From Hyphomonadaceae bacterium UBA1849 (GTDB lineage Bacteria; Pseudomonadota; Alphaproteobacteria; Caulobacterales; Hyphomonadaceae): a stretch of DNA of 64,000 bases. Where the stretch lies: assembly GCA_002338565.1 (NCBI GenBank), contig DDIN01000006.1, forward strand, positions 1 through 64,000, written 5' to 3'. The first letter of the stretch is position 1. Each line of letters opens with the position of its first letter. Position numbers and translations under genes: made by a program. The notes below the pieces were generated by a model. It made no database searches. It worked only from the letters and a program-made list of their open reading frames with translations, and was not told the DNA's origin. Shown piece by piece: positions 15,124 through 24,260 of the stretch.

Positions 15124-18100
15124 ATGACCGCTCTTCAGGAACTGCGCGCCGGCGTAGATGTCGAAACGATCTATTCTGCGCCGTTTGGTGCGGAGCTATT
15201 GGAAATCGTGCGTGAAGCGCGTGCGTCAGATCGGACAGTCTTATTCGTAGTGTCTGATGATCGGCGCGCGCAGGCCGCGGCGCAGATTGCCGAGTTTTAC
15301 GATCCTGCGCTCGAAATTCTTCGACTGACCGCCTGGGATAATCTGCCTTATGACCGAGTGAGCCCTACTGCTGCTGTCGCTTCAAGACGCTGCGCTGCAC
15401 TAGCGGCTCTGGCTCAGGACTCAGAACCAAAAGCGCGCCTCGTAATCACGACATCGGCGGCGATTTCTCAGAGGTGCGCGCCGAAAGAGACGCTGAAGAA
15501 TGCGTCGCTCGCTCTGAAGCCCGGTCAGATTATCGCTCAGGATACATTGGACAGTTTCCTCATAGCTAATGGCTACACGCGCGTACCCACCGTTCGCGAT
15601 CGCGGCGAGTATGCTCAGCGGGGCGGTATCGTTGATATTTTTGCTCCTGGAGAGCCGGAACCGGTCCGGCTCGACTTTTTCGGAGACGCGCTAGAGTCAC
15701 TTCGATGTTTTGATCCTGAAACCCAATTGTCGACGCGCCAGCTGAAAGCGGTCGAGTTCTCTCCGGTCAGCGAGATCTTTTTCACCGATGAAGCGCTATC
15801 GCGTTTCAGAACCAAGTTCATTGAAACATTTGGACCGCCAGCCGGCGATCCGATGTTTGAAGCTGCGCGATCTAAAATCCGTCGTCAGGGCATTGAGAAC
15901 TGGCTGCCGCTATTTCACGACCATCTGGATACAGTTTTCGACTATCTGCCCGCTGGCGCAATCATTGCGTTTGATCCGAACGCGATTGAATCCGCAAAAG
16001 AAAAGTTTGCGCAGGCAGAAGACTATTTTCAGGCACGCGAACATGCTGCCGGAAATAAGGAAGACGCACGTGTGCTGGCACCAGGTGCGCTCTATATTCC
16101 TTGGAAACAAGCTGAAAAGCATCTGGCGCAGTTTCCATCCGCGAGGTTCTCGCCTCGCGATACCGATCCCGGCGCTGGTCACTTAAGCCTCGACATCCGT
16201 GCGGCGCGAGACTTCGGGCCTGAGCGAGCGCAGAATCAAAATGTATTCGATGCTGTCATTTCTCACATTCGATCGCTGAGAGAGCGTGGAGATGCGGTGT
16301 TGCTAGGTGCGTGGTCTGATGGTTCTGCGGATCGCCTTATCAATGTGCTGAATGACCACGGTCTGGATTCCATTCAGCGGACTTATAGCCTTGATGGCGC
16401 CCGGTCTGCAGGGCTCGCAATCGCCGAATTGCCACTGGATGCTGGCTTTGAGCTGGAAGGACTAAGCGTCCTCTCGGAACAAGATATTCTAGGAGAGCGG
16501 ATCAGCAGGCCTCGTAAGCGTCGGAAAGCAGCGAATTTCATTGCTGAGGCTGCATCCCTCACACCTGGCGATCTTGTCGTGCACGTTGAGCATGGTGTCG
16601 GCGTCTACAAGGGCCTCGTCACGGTCGAGGTATCCGGCGCGCCCCATGCTTGCCTGGAGCTTCACTATCACGGCGGGGACAAACTTCTGTTGCCGGTCGA
16701 GAACATCGAGCTTGTCTCGCGTTACGGCTCAGATGGCGGCGAAGGCGTGCTGGACAAGCTGGGCGGAACTGCCTGGCAGAGCCGGAAAGCGCGCGCGAAA
16801 AAGCGCATCATGGAAATGGCTGACGGCCTCATCAAGATCGCTGCCGAGCGGGCGATGCGCAAAGGCGTGGTCATCGATGAGGGGCAGGGCGTTTATGAGG
16901 AATTCTCCGCCCGCTTCCCATACGAAGAAACAGAAGACCAACTACGCGCTATTGAAGAATGCCTCGGTGATCTGGCTTCGGGCAAACCGATGGATCGCCT
17001 TATCTGCGGCGATGTTGGCTTTGGTAAAACCGAAGTCGCTTTGCGCACTGCATTTGTGGCGGCAATGTCCGGCGTACAGGTGGCGATTATCGCCCCGACG
17101 ACGCTACTCGCCCGCCAGCACTATCAGACATTCAAAGACCGCCTGGCTGGATGGCCATTGAAGGTCGGGCAATTGTCGCGACTGGTCACGACAAAAGAGG
17201 CCAGCCTCACACGCGAAGGTCTCAAGACTGGCAGCATCGACATTGTCGTCGGTACGCACGCTGTTCTTGCCAAGAATGTCGATTTTCAGAACCTTGGTTT
17301 GATCGTCATCGATGAAGAACAACGCTTCGGCGTGAAGCACAAAGAGCGCTTGAAGGAGATGAAATCCGGCGTCCATGTGCTCACGCTTTCGGCGACACCT
17401 ATTCCACGTACGCTCCAAATGGCGCTAACAGGCATTCGCGAGCTATCGATCATCGCCACGCCTCCCGTCGATCGTTTGTCGGTCCGTACCTATGTGACTG
17501 AATTCGATATGCTTACGATCCGCGAGGCTCTGCTTCGCGAGCGCTATCGTGGGGGTCAGGCGTTTATCGTCGCGCCTAGGGTAAAAGATCTGCCGGAGCT
17601 GGAGCGGTTCCTGAAAGAAAATGTTCCTGAAGTGACCTTCATTACGGCGCATGGTCAGATGGCTGCCGGTGAACTCGATGAGATCATGACTGATTTCTAT
17701 GATGGAAAGTATGACGTTCTACTCTCTACAACGATCGTAGAAGCCGGTCTTGATATCCCGCGCGCGAACACGCTGATTCTGTACCGGGCCGATATGTTTG
17801 GCCTTGCGCAAATGTATCAGCTGCGAGGGCGTGTCGGCCGCTCCAAGCTGCGCGCCTATGCCTATTTCACCACACCAAAAGACAAGATGCTCACCGATTC
17901 GGCGGAGAAGCGTCTCAAAGTCCTCCAATCGCTCGACAGTCTTGGCGCAGGCTTCATGCTCGCAAGTCATGATCTGGATATGCGTGGTGGAGGTAACCTG
18001 CTCGGTGACCAGCAATCCGGGCATATTCGTGAAGTCGGTGTCGAGCTTTATCAGAACATGCTGGAGGACGCGGTCAAAGCGCTTCAGCAAGGTGGTGAGG

Positions 18101-18561
18101 ATTTCGAGGATGATTGGTCTCCGCAAATCAATCTCGGGCTCGCGGCACTTATCCCAGAAGACTACGTCGCTGATCTCGGCACGCGTATGAGCCTCTATCG
18201 ACGTCTGGCTGACGTGGAAAACAATGAAGACCGGGAAGCATTCGCGGCCGAACTAATCGACAGATTTGGTCCGTTGCCAGATGAGACGGTTCAGCTTCTC
18301 GATATCGCGTCGATCAAAGCGGCTTGTAAAACGCTGGGGATTGCGAAACTCGATGCAGGACCGAAAGGCGCAGTCTTCGCATTCCGTGACAAGTCGCCGG
18401 TGGAGCCCGGCAAGTTAGTGGCTTTGGTCCAAAAGCGGCCGAACCAACTCAAGCTACGGCCAGATTTTAAATTGGTTCTCAGCGCCAGCTGGAATAACGC
18501 CACACAAAAAGCGCGAGGCGTTCGACAATTGCTTGGCCAGCTTCAGGCGACATTGGACTGA
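15124..18561 (+). CDS. mfd: Transcription-repair coupling factor
   Basis: Removes RNA polymerase stalled at DNA lesions and recruits UvrA. The 1145 residues show a UvrB-like N-terminal part (LEILRLTAWDNLPYDRVSP, RDRGEYAQRGGIVDIFAPG), an RNA-polymerase-interacting CarD-like domain (LTPGDLVVHVEHGVGVYKGL, about 478-500), and a RecG-like translocase with Walker A CGDVGFGKTEVALR, DEEQRFGVKHKE, SATPIPRTLQMAL and QLRGRVGRS, then the TRCF C-terminal domain. The last 19 bases overlap the convergent PopA-like gene. Confidence 0.97.
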   Translation: MTALQELRAGVDVETIYSAPFGAELLEIVREARASDRTVLFVVSDDRRAQAAAQIAEFYDPALEILRLTAWDNLPYDRVSPTAAVASRRCAALAALAQDSEPKARLVITTSAAISQRCAPKETLKNASLALKPGQIIAQDTLDSFLIANGYTRVPTVRDRGEYAQRGGIVDIFAPGEPEPVRLDFFGDALESLRCFDPETQLSTRQLKAVEFSPVSEIFFTDEALSRFRTKFIETFGPPAGDPMFEAARSKIRRQGIENWLPLFHDHLDTVFDYLPAGAIIAFDPNAIESAKEKFAQAEDYFQAREHAAGNKEDARVLAPGALYIPWKQAEKHLAQFPSARFSPRDTDPGAGHLSLDIRAARDFGPERAQNQNVFDAVISHIRSLRERGDAVLLGAWSDGSADRLINVLNDHGLDSIQRTYSLDGARSAGLAIAELPLDAGFELEGLSVLSEQDILGERISRPRKRRKAANFIAEAASLTPGDLVVHVEHGVGVYKGLVTVEVSGAPHACLELHYHGGDKLLLPVENIELVSRYGSDGGEGVLDKLGGTAWQSRKARAKKRIMEMADGLIKIAAERAMRKGVVIDEGQGVYEEFSARFPYEETEDQLRAIEECLGDLASGKPMDRLICGDVGFGKTEVALRTAFVAAMSGVQVAIIAPTTLLARQHYQTFKDRLAGWPLKVGQLSRLVTTKEASLTREGLKTGSIDIVVGTHAVLAKNVDFQNLGLIVIDEEQRFGVKHKERLKEMKSGVHVLTLSATPIPRTLQMALTGIRELSIIATPPVDRLSVRTYVTEFDMLTIREALLRERYRGGQAFIVAPRVKDLPELERFLKENVPEVTFITAHGQMAAGELDEIMTDFYDGKYDVLLSTTIVEAGLDIPRANTLILYRADMFGLAQMYQLRGRVGRSKLRAYAYFTTPKDKMLTDSAEKRLKVLQSLDSLGAGFMLASHDLDMRGGGNLLGDQQSGHIREVGVELYQNMLEDAVKALQQGGEDFEDDWSPQINLGLAALIPEDYVADLGTRMSLYRRLADVENNEDREAFAAELIDRFGPLPDETVQLLDIASIKAACKTLGIAKLDAGPKGAVFAFRDKSPVEPGKLVALVQKRPNQLKLRPDFKLVLSASWNNATQKARGVRQLLGQLQATLD

Positions 18562-19781
18562 GGCCCTCTGCGAGAAGACGCAGGCCGATCCATCAAATGT
18601 GTCATGAAATGCGCAGCCGATTGATTCGGCTGTAGCTCGTTCAAATCGAATCGAAAGCTGAAATACTCTCCGGTTTTCGAAGGCGTCATTTCGAGTACAC
18701 GACGTGCTCGATCAAGAGCGCTTTCGGCCTCGACGACAGATGCACCCGGCATCGTAATAACGAAATCTGCCCAATCGGCACGTGTGACAAAGTCCTGCTG
18801 CCTGACAACCGAATGAAGCAGGGAGGAGAAAGGACTTAGCCCAGTCGCAGAGAGGGCGTCGCCTGAGTCGAGATTGAATGGCTGAACGACAGCGCCGGTG
18901 ATAGGTTGGGACAGCCGCTGAGCCTGAGCCGCCTGTTCGAGAATGTGAAGTTCTGCGAATTCGCGGCTGAAACAATTAGAGTAAGTGTCGCGAGCTGGCG
19001 CGAGACAGTCAGGTGCGTGAACGGGTGCGGAAATGATGCTGTTCTCAACAAAACGCGTCATAGAGGCGGTTGCGTTCGCGAAGTCCGCACCAACGCGAAC
19101 AAGCGCAGACAGCGCATCGAGACTGTCTGGGAGCACTTCGCCGGTATCGGCAATGCCGATTACGGGCATGGATTTCAGATCCGCGCGACCATGAATGTGA
19201 TCTAACAGCTCGTACGGATAGAATGCATTTCGAATGTGAACAACAAAAGCAGCTGGGTTGTGTGTTCGTAGCGCTTCGAACGCTGTCCGTTCAGAGAGCA
19301 CAGCTTCAACGGCATAACCTTTTTCGGTCATGGCCCGCTTGAATTTCAAATAAAGAGCGCTCGGCTCCCCATAGAACAGAATCGTTTTGCCTCTGATCGA
19401 TGTGAAGCCGTTCGGGTTCACGAAACCGGCACCCATCTTATCGAGCGTATTGCGTCGCAGTTCTGCTTCACGAAGCACCTGCTGCTGGCGCTGGTGGATG
19501 CGAAACTGCTGAACAAACGATGTTACAGAAGGAGAAAGTGCGAAACCTTCAGGGCTGTTCACTGATGTTTCGAATGGTGACGCGAGTAGGGCGCAGAACT
19601 GGTTATCAGGTGCAACGAACGCCGCTGTGTCCACCTCGGCCGAGAAGCCGTCAATCAGCACGCCCGCAAGAGACGACGGATCAGCTCCACGGGCTGCCGC
19701 AGCTATTCCGAACCGTGCGAGCTCATTTTTGAGATAATCTCTACGGCTATCATCTGCGATTAAAGCGATTTGAGTGAACAT
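18543..19781 (-). CDS. PopA-like protein: two receiver-like domains and a degenerate GGDEF domain with intact I-site
   Basis: A 412-residue protein (numbered from ATG 19781; a GTG at 19790 would add three residues). Residues about 4-100 and 130-235 look like two degenerate response-regulator receivers (IALIADDSRRDYLKNELARFG; KTILFYGEPSALYLKFKRAM), neither with a convincing phospho-acceptor setting. The C-terminal domain aligns to diguanylate cyclases: DTYSNCFSREF stands where DxLTGLxNRRxF belongs, and the catalytic GGDEF is replaced by DWADF (336-340). Five residues before it is RQQD (327-330), the RxxD inhibitory-site motif at its exact normal spacing. Caulobacter PopA has the same architecture, binds cyclic-di-GMP at its I-site and recruits factors for CtrA degradation. 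I infer a cyclic-di-GMP receptor, not an enzyme; calling it PopA outright would need alignment. Confidence 0.7.
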   Translation of the reverse strand: MFTQIALIADDSRRDYLKNELARFGIAAAARGADPSSLAGVLIDGFSAEVDTAAFVAPDNQFCALLASPFETSVNSPEGFALSPSVTSFVQQFRIHQRQQQVLREAELRRNTLDKMGAGFVNPNGFTSIRGKTILFYGEPSALYLKFKRAMTEKGYAVEAVLSERTAFEALRTHNPAAFVVHIRNAFYPYELLDHIHGRADLKSMPVIGIADTGEVLPDSLDALSALVRVGADFANATASMTRFVENSIISAPVHAPDCLAPARDTYSNCFSREFAELHILEQAAQAQRLSQPITGAVVQPFNLDSGDALSATGLSPFSSLLHSVVRQQDFVTRADWADFVITMPGASVVEAESALDRARRVLEMTPSKTGEYFSFRFDLNELQPNQSAAHFMTHLMDRPASSRRGPQSNVA

Positions 19782-19944
19782 TCGTGGCACCGTCAGACCT
19801 GATTATGTTGTCTTCTTGTTTGACGGTTTAGGGTTAACGGCAGGTTATGCCAGTTGCTCGCTCGCTTGCCGCAAGGGGAGGGGTTTTCATTTGCGCGAAA
19901 GCTGCCGAAACTCTCTCTCAGATAACAATGCGAGGGAGAGAAAA

Positions 19945-21036
19945 ATGGCTAATGGGCCTCTCAACGGTTTGAAGATTGTCGAGTTTGCAGGGATTGGGCC
20001 CGGCCCGTTCTGCGGGATGCTGCTTTCCGATTTGGGTGCGGATGTGGTGCGCGTTGATCGACCGGGACCGCCAAGTGGCTCTAAGAATGACGTGACGGGT
20101 CGCGGCAGGCGCTCGATTACGCTGGACCTTAAATCCCCTGAGGGTATCGAGACGGCACTTAAACTCGTCGAGAAAGCCGACGCGATCATTGAAGGCTATC
20201 GTCCCGGCGTTATGGAGAAGATGGGCCTCGGCCCCGATGTGGCGCTCGCTCGAAATGCGAAGCTTGTTTATGGGCGCATGACGGGATGGGGGCAGTTTGG
20301 CTCTCTGTCTAAGGCTGCGGGGCATGATCTGAACTATATCGCGCTGACAGGCGCTCTGGGCGCTATGGGGCATGCCGACAGACCGCCTGCGCCGCCGCTC
20401 AATCTTGTCGGCGACTATGGTGGCGGCGCGCTCTATCTGGCTTTCGGCATTTGTGCAGCACTGCTTCATTCAGAAAAGACCGGCGAGGGGCAGGTAATTG
20501 ATGCGGCCATGACCGATGGTGCAGCTTCGCTCAGCGCCATGTTCTACGGGATGAAGGCGTCCGGAATTTGGTCGTCAGACCGTAGCGACAATCTTCTTGA
20601 TGGCGGAGCTCACTTCTACGACACATATGAATGCTCCTGTGGAGGGTATGTGTCTATTGGCTCAATCGAGCCTCAGTTCTATGCGCTACTTCTGGAAAAA
20701 GCCGGCATAAAGGATGAGCAGTTTACCAAGCAGATGAGTAAGTCTGACTGGCCAGAACTGAAACAGAAGCTTGCTGCCATCATTAAACAGAAGACACGCG
20801 ATGAGTGGTGCAACATCATGGAAGGCACCGACGTCTGCTTCGCGCCTGTATTGAGTATGGACGAAGCCCCGTCACATCCCCACAATGTGGAGCGTGAAAC
20901 ATTCGTCTCTGTTGAAGGTGTCGTGCAGCCTGCACCAGCCCCGCGCTTTTCTAAAACGCCGGGAGCAATACAGGCACGACCTCCGAAACGTGGTGAGCAT
21001 TCTGAGGAAGTCTTGAAGGAATGGGGTATCAGCTAA
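19945..21036 (+). CDS. CaiB/BaiF-type CoA transferase family protein, alpha-methylacyl-CoA racemase-like
   Basis: A 363-residue class III CoA-transferase fold protein. It begins MANGPLNGLKIVEFAGIGPG, with the GPGPFCGMLLSDLGADVVRVDRP stretch, the general-base/acid region around AGHDLNYIALTGALG (AMACR-type His and the GHDLNY motif) and a FSxTPG-like segment (PRFSKTPGAI) near the C-terminus. The AGHDxNY and GxMGxxxxPPxPPLNLVGDYGGG stretches are those of alpha-methylacyl-CoA racemases, which invert the 2-methyl centre of branched acyl-CoAs. ATG 19945 follows GGGAGAG. It overlaps nothing; the phosphatase gene follows after one base, so they are one transcript. Confidence 0.85.
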   Translation: MANGPLNGLKIVEFAGIGPGPFCGMLLSDLGADVVRVDRPGPPSGSKNDVTGRGRRSITLDLKSPEGIETALKLVEKADAIIEGYRPGVMEKMGLGPDVALARNAKLVYGRMTGWGQFGSLSKAAGHDLNYIALTGALGAMGHADRPPAPPLNLVGDYGGGALYLAFGICAALLHSEKTGEGQVIDAAMTDGAASLSAMFYGMKASGIWSSDRSDNLLDGGAHFYDTYECSCGGYVSIGSIEPQFYALLLEKAGIKDEQFTKQMSKSDWPELKQKLAAIIKQKTRDEWCNIMEGTDVCFAPVLSMDEAPSHPHNVERETFVSVEGVVQPAPAPRFSKTPGAIQARPPKRGEHSEEVLKEWGIS

Positions 21037-21037
21037 G

Positions 21038-21763
21038 ATGACGTACCTTGAGGGGACAACAGGGCGGCGGCGCATATATCTGATGCGCCACGGGCATGTT
21101 GATTATTTATCCGAAGAAGTCGTGCAATCCAAAAACCCTCGGCTCGCGCGGCTGACCCCTCAAGGACAAGAAGAAGCTAATGCCGCCGGTCAGGCATTGG
21201 CGGCAATCCCGTTTGATATATTGATTTGTTCGGGGCTGCGACGAAGTCGGGAAACGGCGACGTTTGTTCAGGACTGGCAAGCCGGTACTCCGCCGGAGCT
21301 CGAGGATGATCAGCGGTTCGAGGAGTTGAACAGCGGGACTTTCATAGAGTTTGAGAGCCGCGAACAGCTTGCGGCGACCATGACGTTTCAGTTTGAAAAT
21401 GCTGATAAACCCGGCGCAACATTTCTGGACGGCGGTGAGAAATTCACTGACGGACGTGAACGCGCAATTGCGGGGCTGTTGGCGCTGATAGATCGTCCCG
21501 GCTGGAGTAACGCGCTCATAGTGGGGCACGAGGGTATTAATCGAGTGATCTTGAGCTGGTTTTGTAATGCGGGGCTGAATGCTTCGGTCAGTTTCGAGCA
21601 GGACACTGGTTGCATTAATATACTGGATGTCGATCTCGTTCCGGACGGTTCAGGTCACGCGATTGAGCGAAAACTCGTCAAGGCGGTAAATCTCACGCCG
21701 CTCAATTACGAAAAGCACGGGATGAACCTTCGAAGCCTGGAAGCTATATTCCATCGGGATTGA
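21038..21763 (+). CDS. Histidine phosphatase family protein
   Basis: A 241-residue member of the phosphoglycerate mutase-like superfamily. The phospho-histidine motif is LMRHGHVDY (about 15-23), the second histidine is in IVGHEGINRVIL, and CSGLRRSRETA is the conserved Arg-containing helix. Substrate cannot be read from sequence; relatives act on small phosphorylated metabolites or phosphoproteins. Coupled to the racemase-like gene upstream and followed by a strong terminator. Confidence 0.88.
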   Translation: MTYLEGTTGRRRIYLMRHGHVDYLSEEVVQSKNPRLARLTPQGQEEANAAGQALAAIPFDILICSGLRRSRETATFVQDWQAGTPPELEDDQRFEELNSGTFIEFESREQLAATMTFQFENADKPGATFLDGGEKFTDGRERAIAGLLALIDRPGWSNALIVGHEGINRVILSWFCNAGLNASVSFEQDTGCINILDVDLVPDGSGHAIERKLVKAVNLTPLNYEKHGMNLRSLEAIFHRD

Positions 21764-21914
21764 ATATCTGTTCAGGTACCTTTTCTGCTTCTCTGTTTTA
21801 TGAACAGATGGCAACAGGAATGTTCTGATAGCGTTCAGATGGGATCGGATAGTTTGAACTCACTGAGCGATAGAGCCGTTTAGCTTTCTCGCTTTTGTGT
21901 CCTTCTTGCTAACT

Positions 21915-21943
21915 GGCCGATGGTTTCCATCGGCCATTCTTTT
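21915..21943 (+). terminator. Rho-independent terminator after the racemase/phosphatase operon
   Basis: GGCCGATGG (21915-21923) pairs perfectly with CCATCGGCC (21927-21935) around a TTT loop, followed by ATTCTTTT. Nine uninterrupted pairs, six of them G-C, plus a T-rich tail make this a convincing terminator. It separates the transcript from scoAB. Confidence 0.88.
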
Positions 21944-22029
21944 ATTCAACAAGTGTTGAAATTTTTCAGATCCTTGAATACAGATGCGGTTATCGGGGCG
22001 AGGAAACCCGCAATGTCGAGGAAAGAATC

Positions 22030-22734
22030 ATGAAGAAAACCTATTTCGACGCAGCCGCTGCTTTAGACGGCCTGCTGTTCGATGGGATGACTATTATGTC
22101 CGGCGGATTTGGTCTGTGCGGCATTCCAGAACTTCTTATCGAGGCCATCCGGGAGTCCGGCGTGAAGGACCTGACCATCATTTCCAACAATGCTGGGGTG
22201 GACGGATTTGGCCTTGGGCTTCTTCTTGAAAATCGTCAGGTGAAGAAGATGATTTCCTCCTATGTGGGCGAGAACAAAGAGTTTGAGCGCCAGTATCTCA
22301 ATGGCGAGCTCGAGCTTGAGTTTAATCCTCAAGGCACGCTTGCGGAGCGTTGTCGCGCCGGCGGCGCAGGTATCCCCGGTTTCTATACGAAAACCGGCGT
22401 TGGTACTGTGATTGCCGAAGGTAAAGAGCACAAAGACTTCAACGGCGAAACCTATATCCTCGAGACTGGCCTTGTATCCGACTTGTCGATCGTCAAAGCC
22501 TTTAAGGGCGATGCGCAGGGAAATCTCGTCTACAATGCGACGGCGCTGAACTTTAATCACGACATGGCAACAGCCGGTCGTGTGACTATTGCTGAGGTTG
22601 AAGAGATGGTTCCGGTCGGTGATCTGGATCCTAATGGCATCCACACGCCGGGTATTTTCGTTCAACGCATCATTCAGGGCGCTCATGAGAAGCGAATTGA
22701 AAAAGTTACAACACGCAAGCGCGAGGAGGCCTGA
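22030..22734 (+). CDS. scoA: 3-oxoacid CoA-transferase subunit A
   Basis: Alpha subunit of succinyl-CoA:3-oxoacid (or acetoacetate) CoA-transferase, which activates ketone bodies or other 3-oxoacids by moving CoA from succinyl- or acetyl-CoA. It shows the GGFGLCGIPE signature (about 26-35), the SNNAGV stretch and GxGxPGFYTxTGVGT. Length 234 is normal. Its ATG is preceded by GAGGAAAG, and scoB starts three bases after its stop. Confidence 0.93.
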   Translation: MKKTYFDAAAALDGLLFDGMTIMSGGFGLCGIPELLIEAIRESGVKDLTIISNNAGVDGFGLGLLLENRQVKKMISSYVGENKEFERQYLNGELELEFNPQGTLAERCRAGGAGIPGFYTKTGVGTVIAEGKEHKDFNGETYILETGLVSDLSIVKAFKGDAQGNLVYNATALNFNHDMATAGRVTIAEVEEMVPVGDLDPNGIHTPGIFVQRIIQGAHEKRIEKVTTRKREEA

Positions 22735-22737
22735 GCT

Positions 22738-23364
22738 ATGCCTTGGACAAGAGATCAGATGGCTGAGCGCGCGGCTCAGGAGCTTGAAGACGGTTTCTAT
22801 GTGAACCTCGGAATTGGTATCCCGACACTCGTATCAAATTATATCCCGGAAGGCGTAGATGTGACGCTGCAGTCGGAAAACGGTATGCTTGGTATGGGGC
22901 CGTTCCCGTATGAAGGCGAAGAAGACCCGGATCTTATCAACGCCGGTAAACAGACGATCACGACACTGGATCGTTCGAGCTTCTTCTCGTCATCCACCAG
23001 CTTTTCGATGATCCGTGGTGGGCACATCAATCTCGCCATTCTGGGTGCGATGGAAGTTGCTGAAAATGGTGATCTGGCGAACTGGATGATCCCCGGGAAG
23101 CTCGTGAAAGGCATGGGCGGCGCGATGGATCTCGTTGCTGGCGTCAAGCGTATCGTCGTTGTGATGGATCACACCAACAAAGCGGGCGAAACCAAGCTGC
23201 TCACAGCGTGTACTCTGCCGCTCACGGGTCAAGGTGTGGTCGACCGCATCATTACAGACCTGGGTGTTTTTGACGTCGTTGAAGGCGGACTGAAACTTGT
23301 TGAGCTCGCGCCTGAAGTCACTGAAGATGAAGTGCGCAGTAAAACTGAAGCGACTCTAGTTTAG
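22738..23364 (+). CDS. scoB: 3-oxoacid CoA-transferase subunit B
   Basis: Beta subunit carrying the catalytic glutamate: LQSENGMLGMGP with E47, which forms the glutamyl-CoA thioester. NLGIGIPTLVSNYIP and the GG(HI)NLAILGAMEV stretches are typical. Length 208 is normal. Works with ScoA directly upstream; with the CaiB-type gene and the acyl-activating genes elsewhere in the window it suggests active fatty/branched acid catabolism. The downstream TetR-type gene may regulate the pair. Confidence 0.94.
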   Translation: MPWTRDQMAERAAQELEDGFYVNLGIGIPTLVSNYIPEGVDVTLQSENGMLGMGPFPYEGEEDPDLINAGKQTITTLDRSSFFSSSTSFSMIRGGHINLAILGAMEVAENGDLANWMIPGKLVKGMGGAMDLVAGVKRIVVVMDHTNKAGETKLLTACTLPLTGQGVVDRIITDLGVFDVVEGGLKLVELAPEVTEDEVRSKTEATLV

Positions 23365-23386
23365 GTCACTTGCCTGAATTTAATCT

Positions 23387-23411
23387 TCTGGCGAATTGAT
23401 TATTCGTCAGA
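23387..23411 (+). promoter_or_regulatory. Inverted repeat between scoB and the dual-HTH regulator, candidate operator
   Basis: TCTGGCGAAT (23387-23396) pairs with ATTCGTCAGA (23402-23411) around a TGATT loop, ten pairs with one G-T. No T-run follows, so it is more likely a protein-binding palindrome 21 bases upstream of the regulator's ATG, consistent with autoregulation, than a terminator of scoB. Confidence 0.45.
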
Positions 23412-23432
23412 GAGTTGGGTATAGCAGCTATT

Positions 23433-24260
23433 ATGAGTGCGCCGCATAAAATTAAAAAGCGGGAGCTGTTGGAGCTTGTCTGGAGCAAGCCGATGACGGC
23501 TCTTGCATCTGACTTCGGATTATCTCCGAACGGTCTCGCAAAAATATGCGACCGCGTGGATATTGAGAGGCCGCCCAAAGGCTTTTGGGCGAACGGTGTA
23601 TCTCCCGATATTGAAGGTTTGGTAGGCGCTCTGGATGATCCAGACGAGGAAATCAGCATTGGTGGCCGTGTTAGTTCCTCACGTCGTTCCCGCACCCGCC
23701 TACCATTAGAGCAGCGTAGACGGCAGGTTCTGGAAGAGGCCCGGAAAATCGCGACAACCGAAGGTGTTCACGAAGTTTCGCTGCGGCAGATTGCAAGAAA
23801 CCTAGGGATCAGTGAGGCCCAGGCCCACAACTGCTATTCGACGCGCGAAGATATTCTGGTCGAGCTTGCTTACGAAGAATATCAGGCTTTCGAGCGTGTG
23901 CGTAAGCGGATCATTCCGCGTGGTACGACGCGCATTACGAAGATCGTCATGTCATCCGTGTCATATCTTCGAGAGGCTGCGCGTCGAGGGCCGCTGCTTC
24001 AACAGATTTCAGCTGACTCCAAGCTACGCAAAGCAATTGATGAGCGGGCAAAAGCGGAGCGAGGCGAAGCGCTTGCGCGGCATGTGAATGTCATTGTGGC
24101 AAATACCAAACTTTCGGAACAGCAGGCCATCATCAAAACCAAAATGATGTCTGCCTTTGTGCGAAAAGCAGGTCATCTTGTGGCGCAGAACCGTATTTCG
24201 CTCGAGCAGGCGGAAATCCTTTGCGTGCCGGTCATCACCGATTCCGCTCTCAGCGATTAG
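23433..24260 (+). CDS. TetR-type regulator with an extra N-terminal helix-turn-helix
   Basis: A 275-residue transcription regulator with two putative DNA-binding parts. Residues about 8-53 (KKRELLELVWSKPMTALASD, then FGLSPNGLAKICDRVDIERPPKGFW) match a small HTH module seen at the N-terminus of various bacterial proteins (the RELyxLVWsxPMtxLA...PPxGYWA pattern). A basic Ser/Arg linker (about 81-97) leads to a TetR_N domain (about 95-141; EGVHEVSLRQIARNLGISEA) and an alpha-helical C-terminal effector domain. I start it at ATG 23433; an in-frame TTG at 23415 is unlikely. The module order is unusual. It could regulate scoAB upstream or itself. It overlaps the convergent TetR gene by four bases. 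Confidence 0.75.
   Translation: MSAPHKIKKRELLELVWSKPMTALASDFGLSPNGLAKICDRVDIERPPKGFWANGVSPDIEGLVGALDDPDEEISIGGRVSSSRRSRTRLPLEQRRRQVLEEARKIATTEGVHEVSLRQIARNLGISEAQAHNCYSTREDILVELAYEEYQAFERVRKRIIPRGTTRITKIVMSSVSYLREAARRGPLLQQISADSKLRKAIDERAKAERGEALARHVNVIVANTKLSEQQAIIKTKMMSAFVRKAGHLVAQNRISLEQAEILCVPVITDSALSD

Noticed and set aside
21793..21807. Small hairpin TCTGTT/AACAGA after the histidine phosphatase gene as a terminator
   Set aside because: Only six weak pairs and no T tail; the strong hairpin at 21915 is the better terminator.
22063..22686. 207-codon minus-strand open frame opposite scoA
   Set aside because: Shadow of a strongly conserved gene; composition not protein-like.
23366..23695. 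109-codon minus-strand open frame opposite the dual-HTH regulator
   Set aside because: Fully antisense to a gene with clear domains; no ribosome site or homology.
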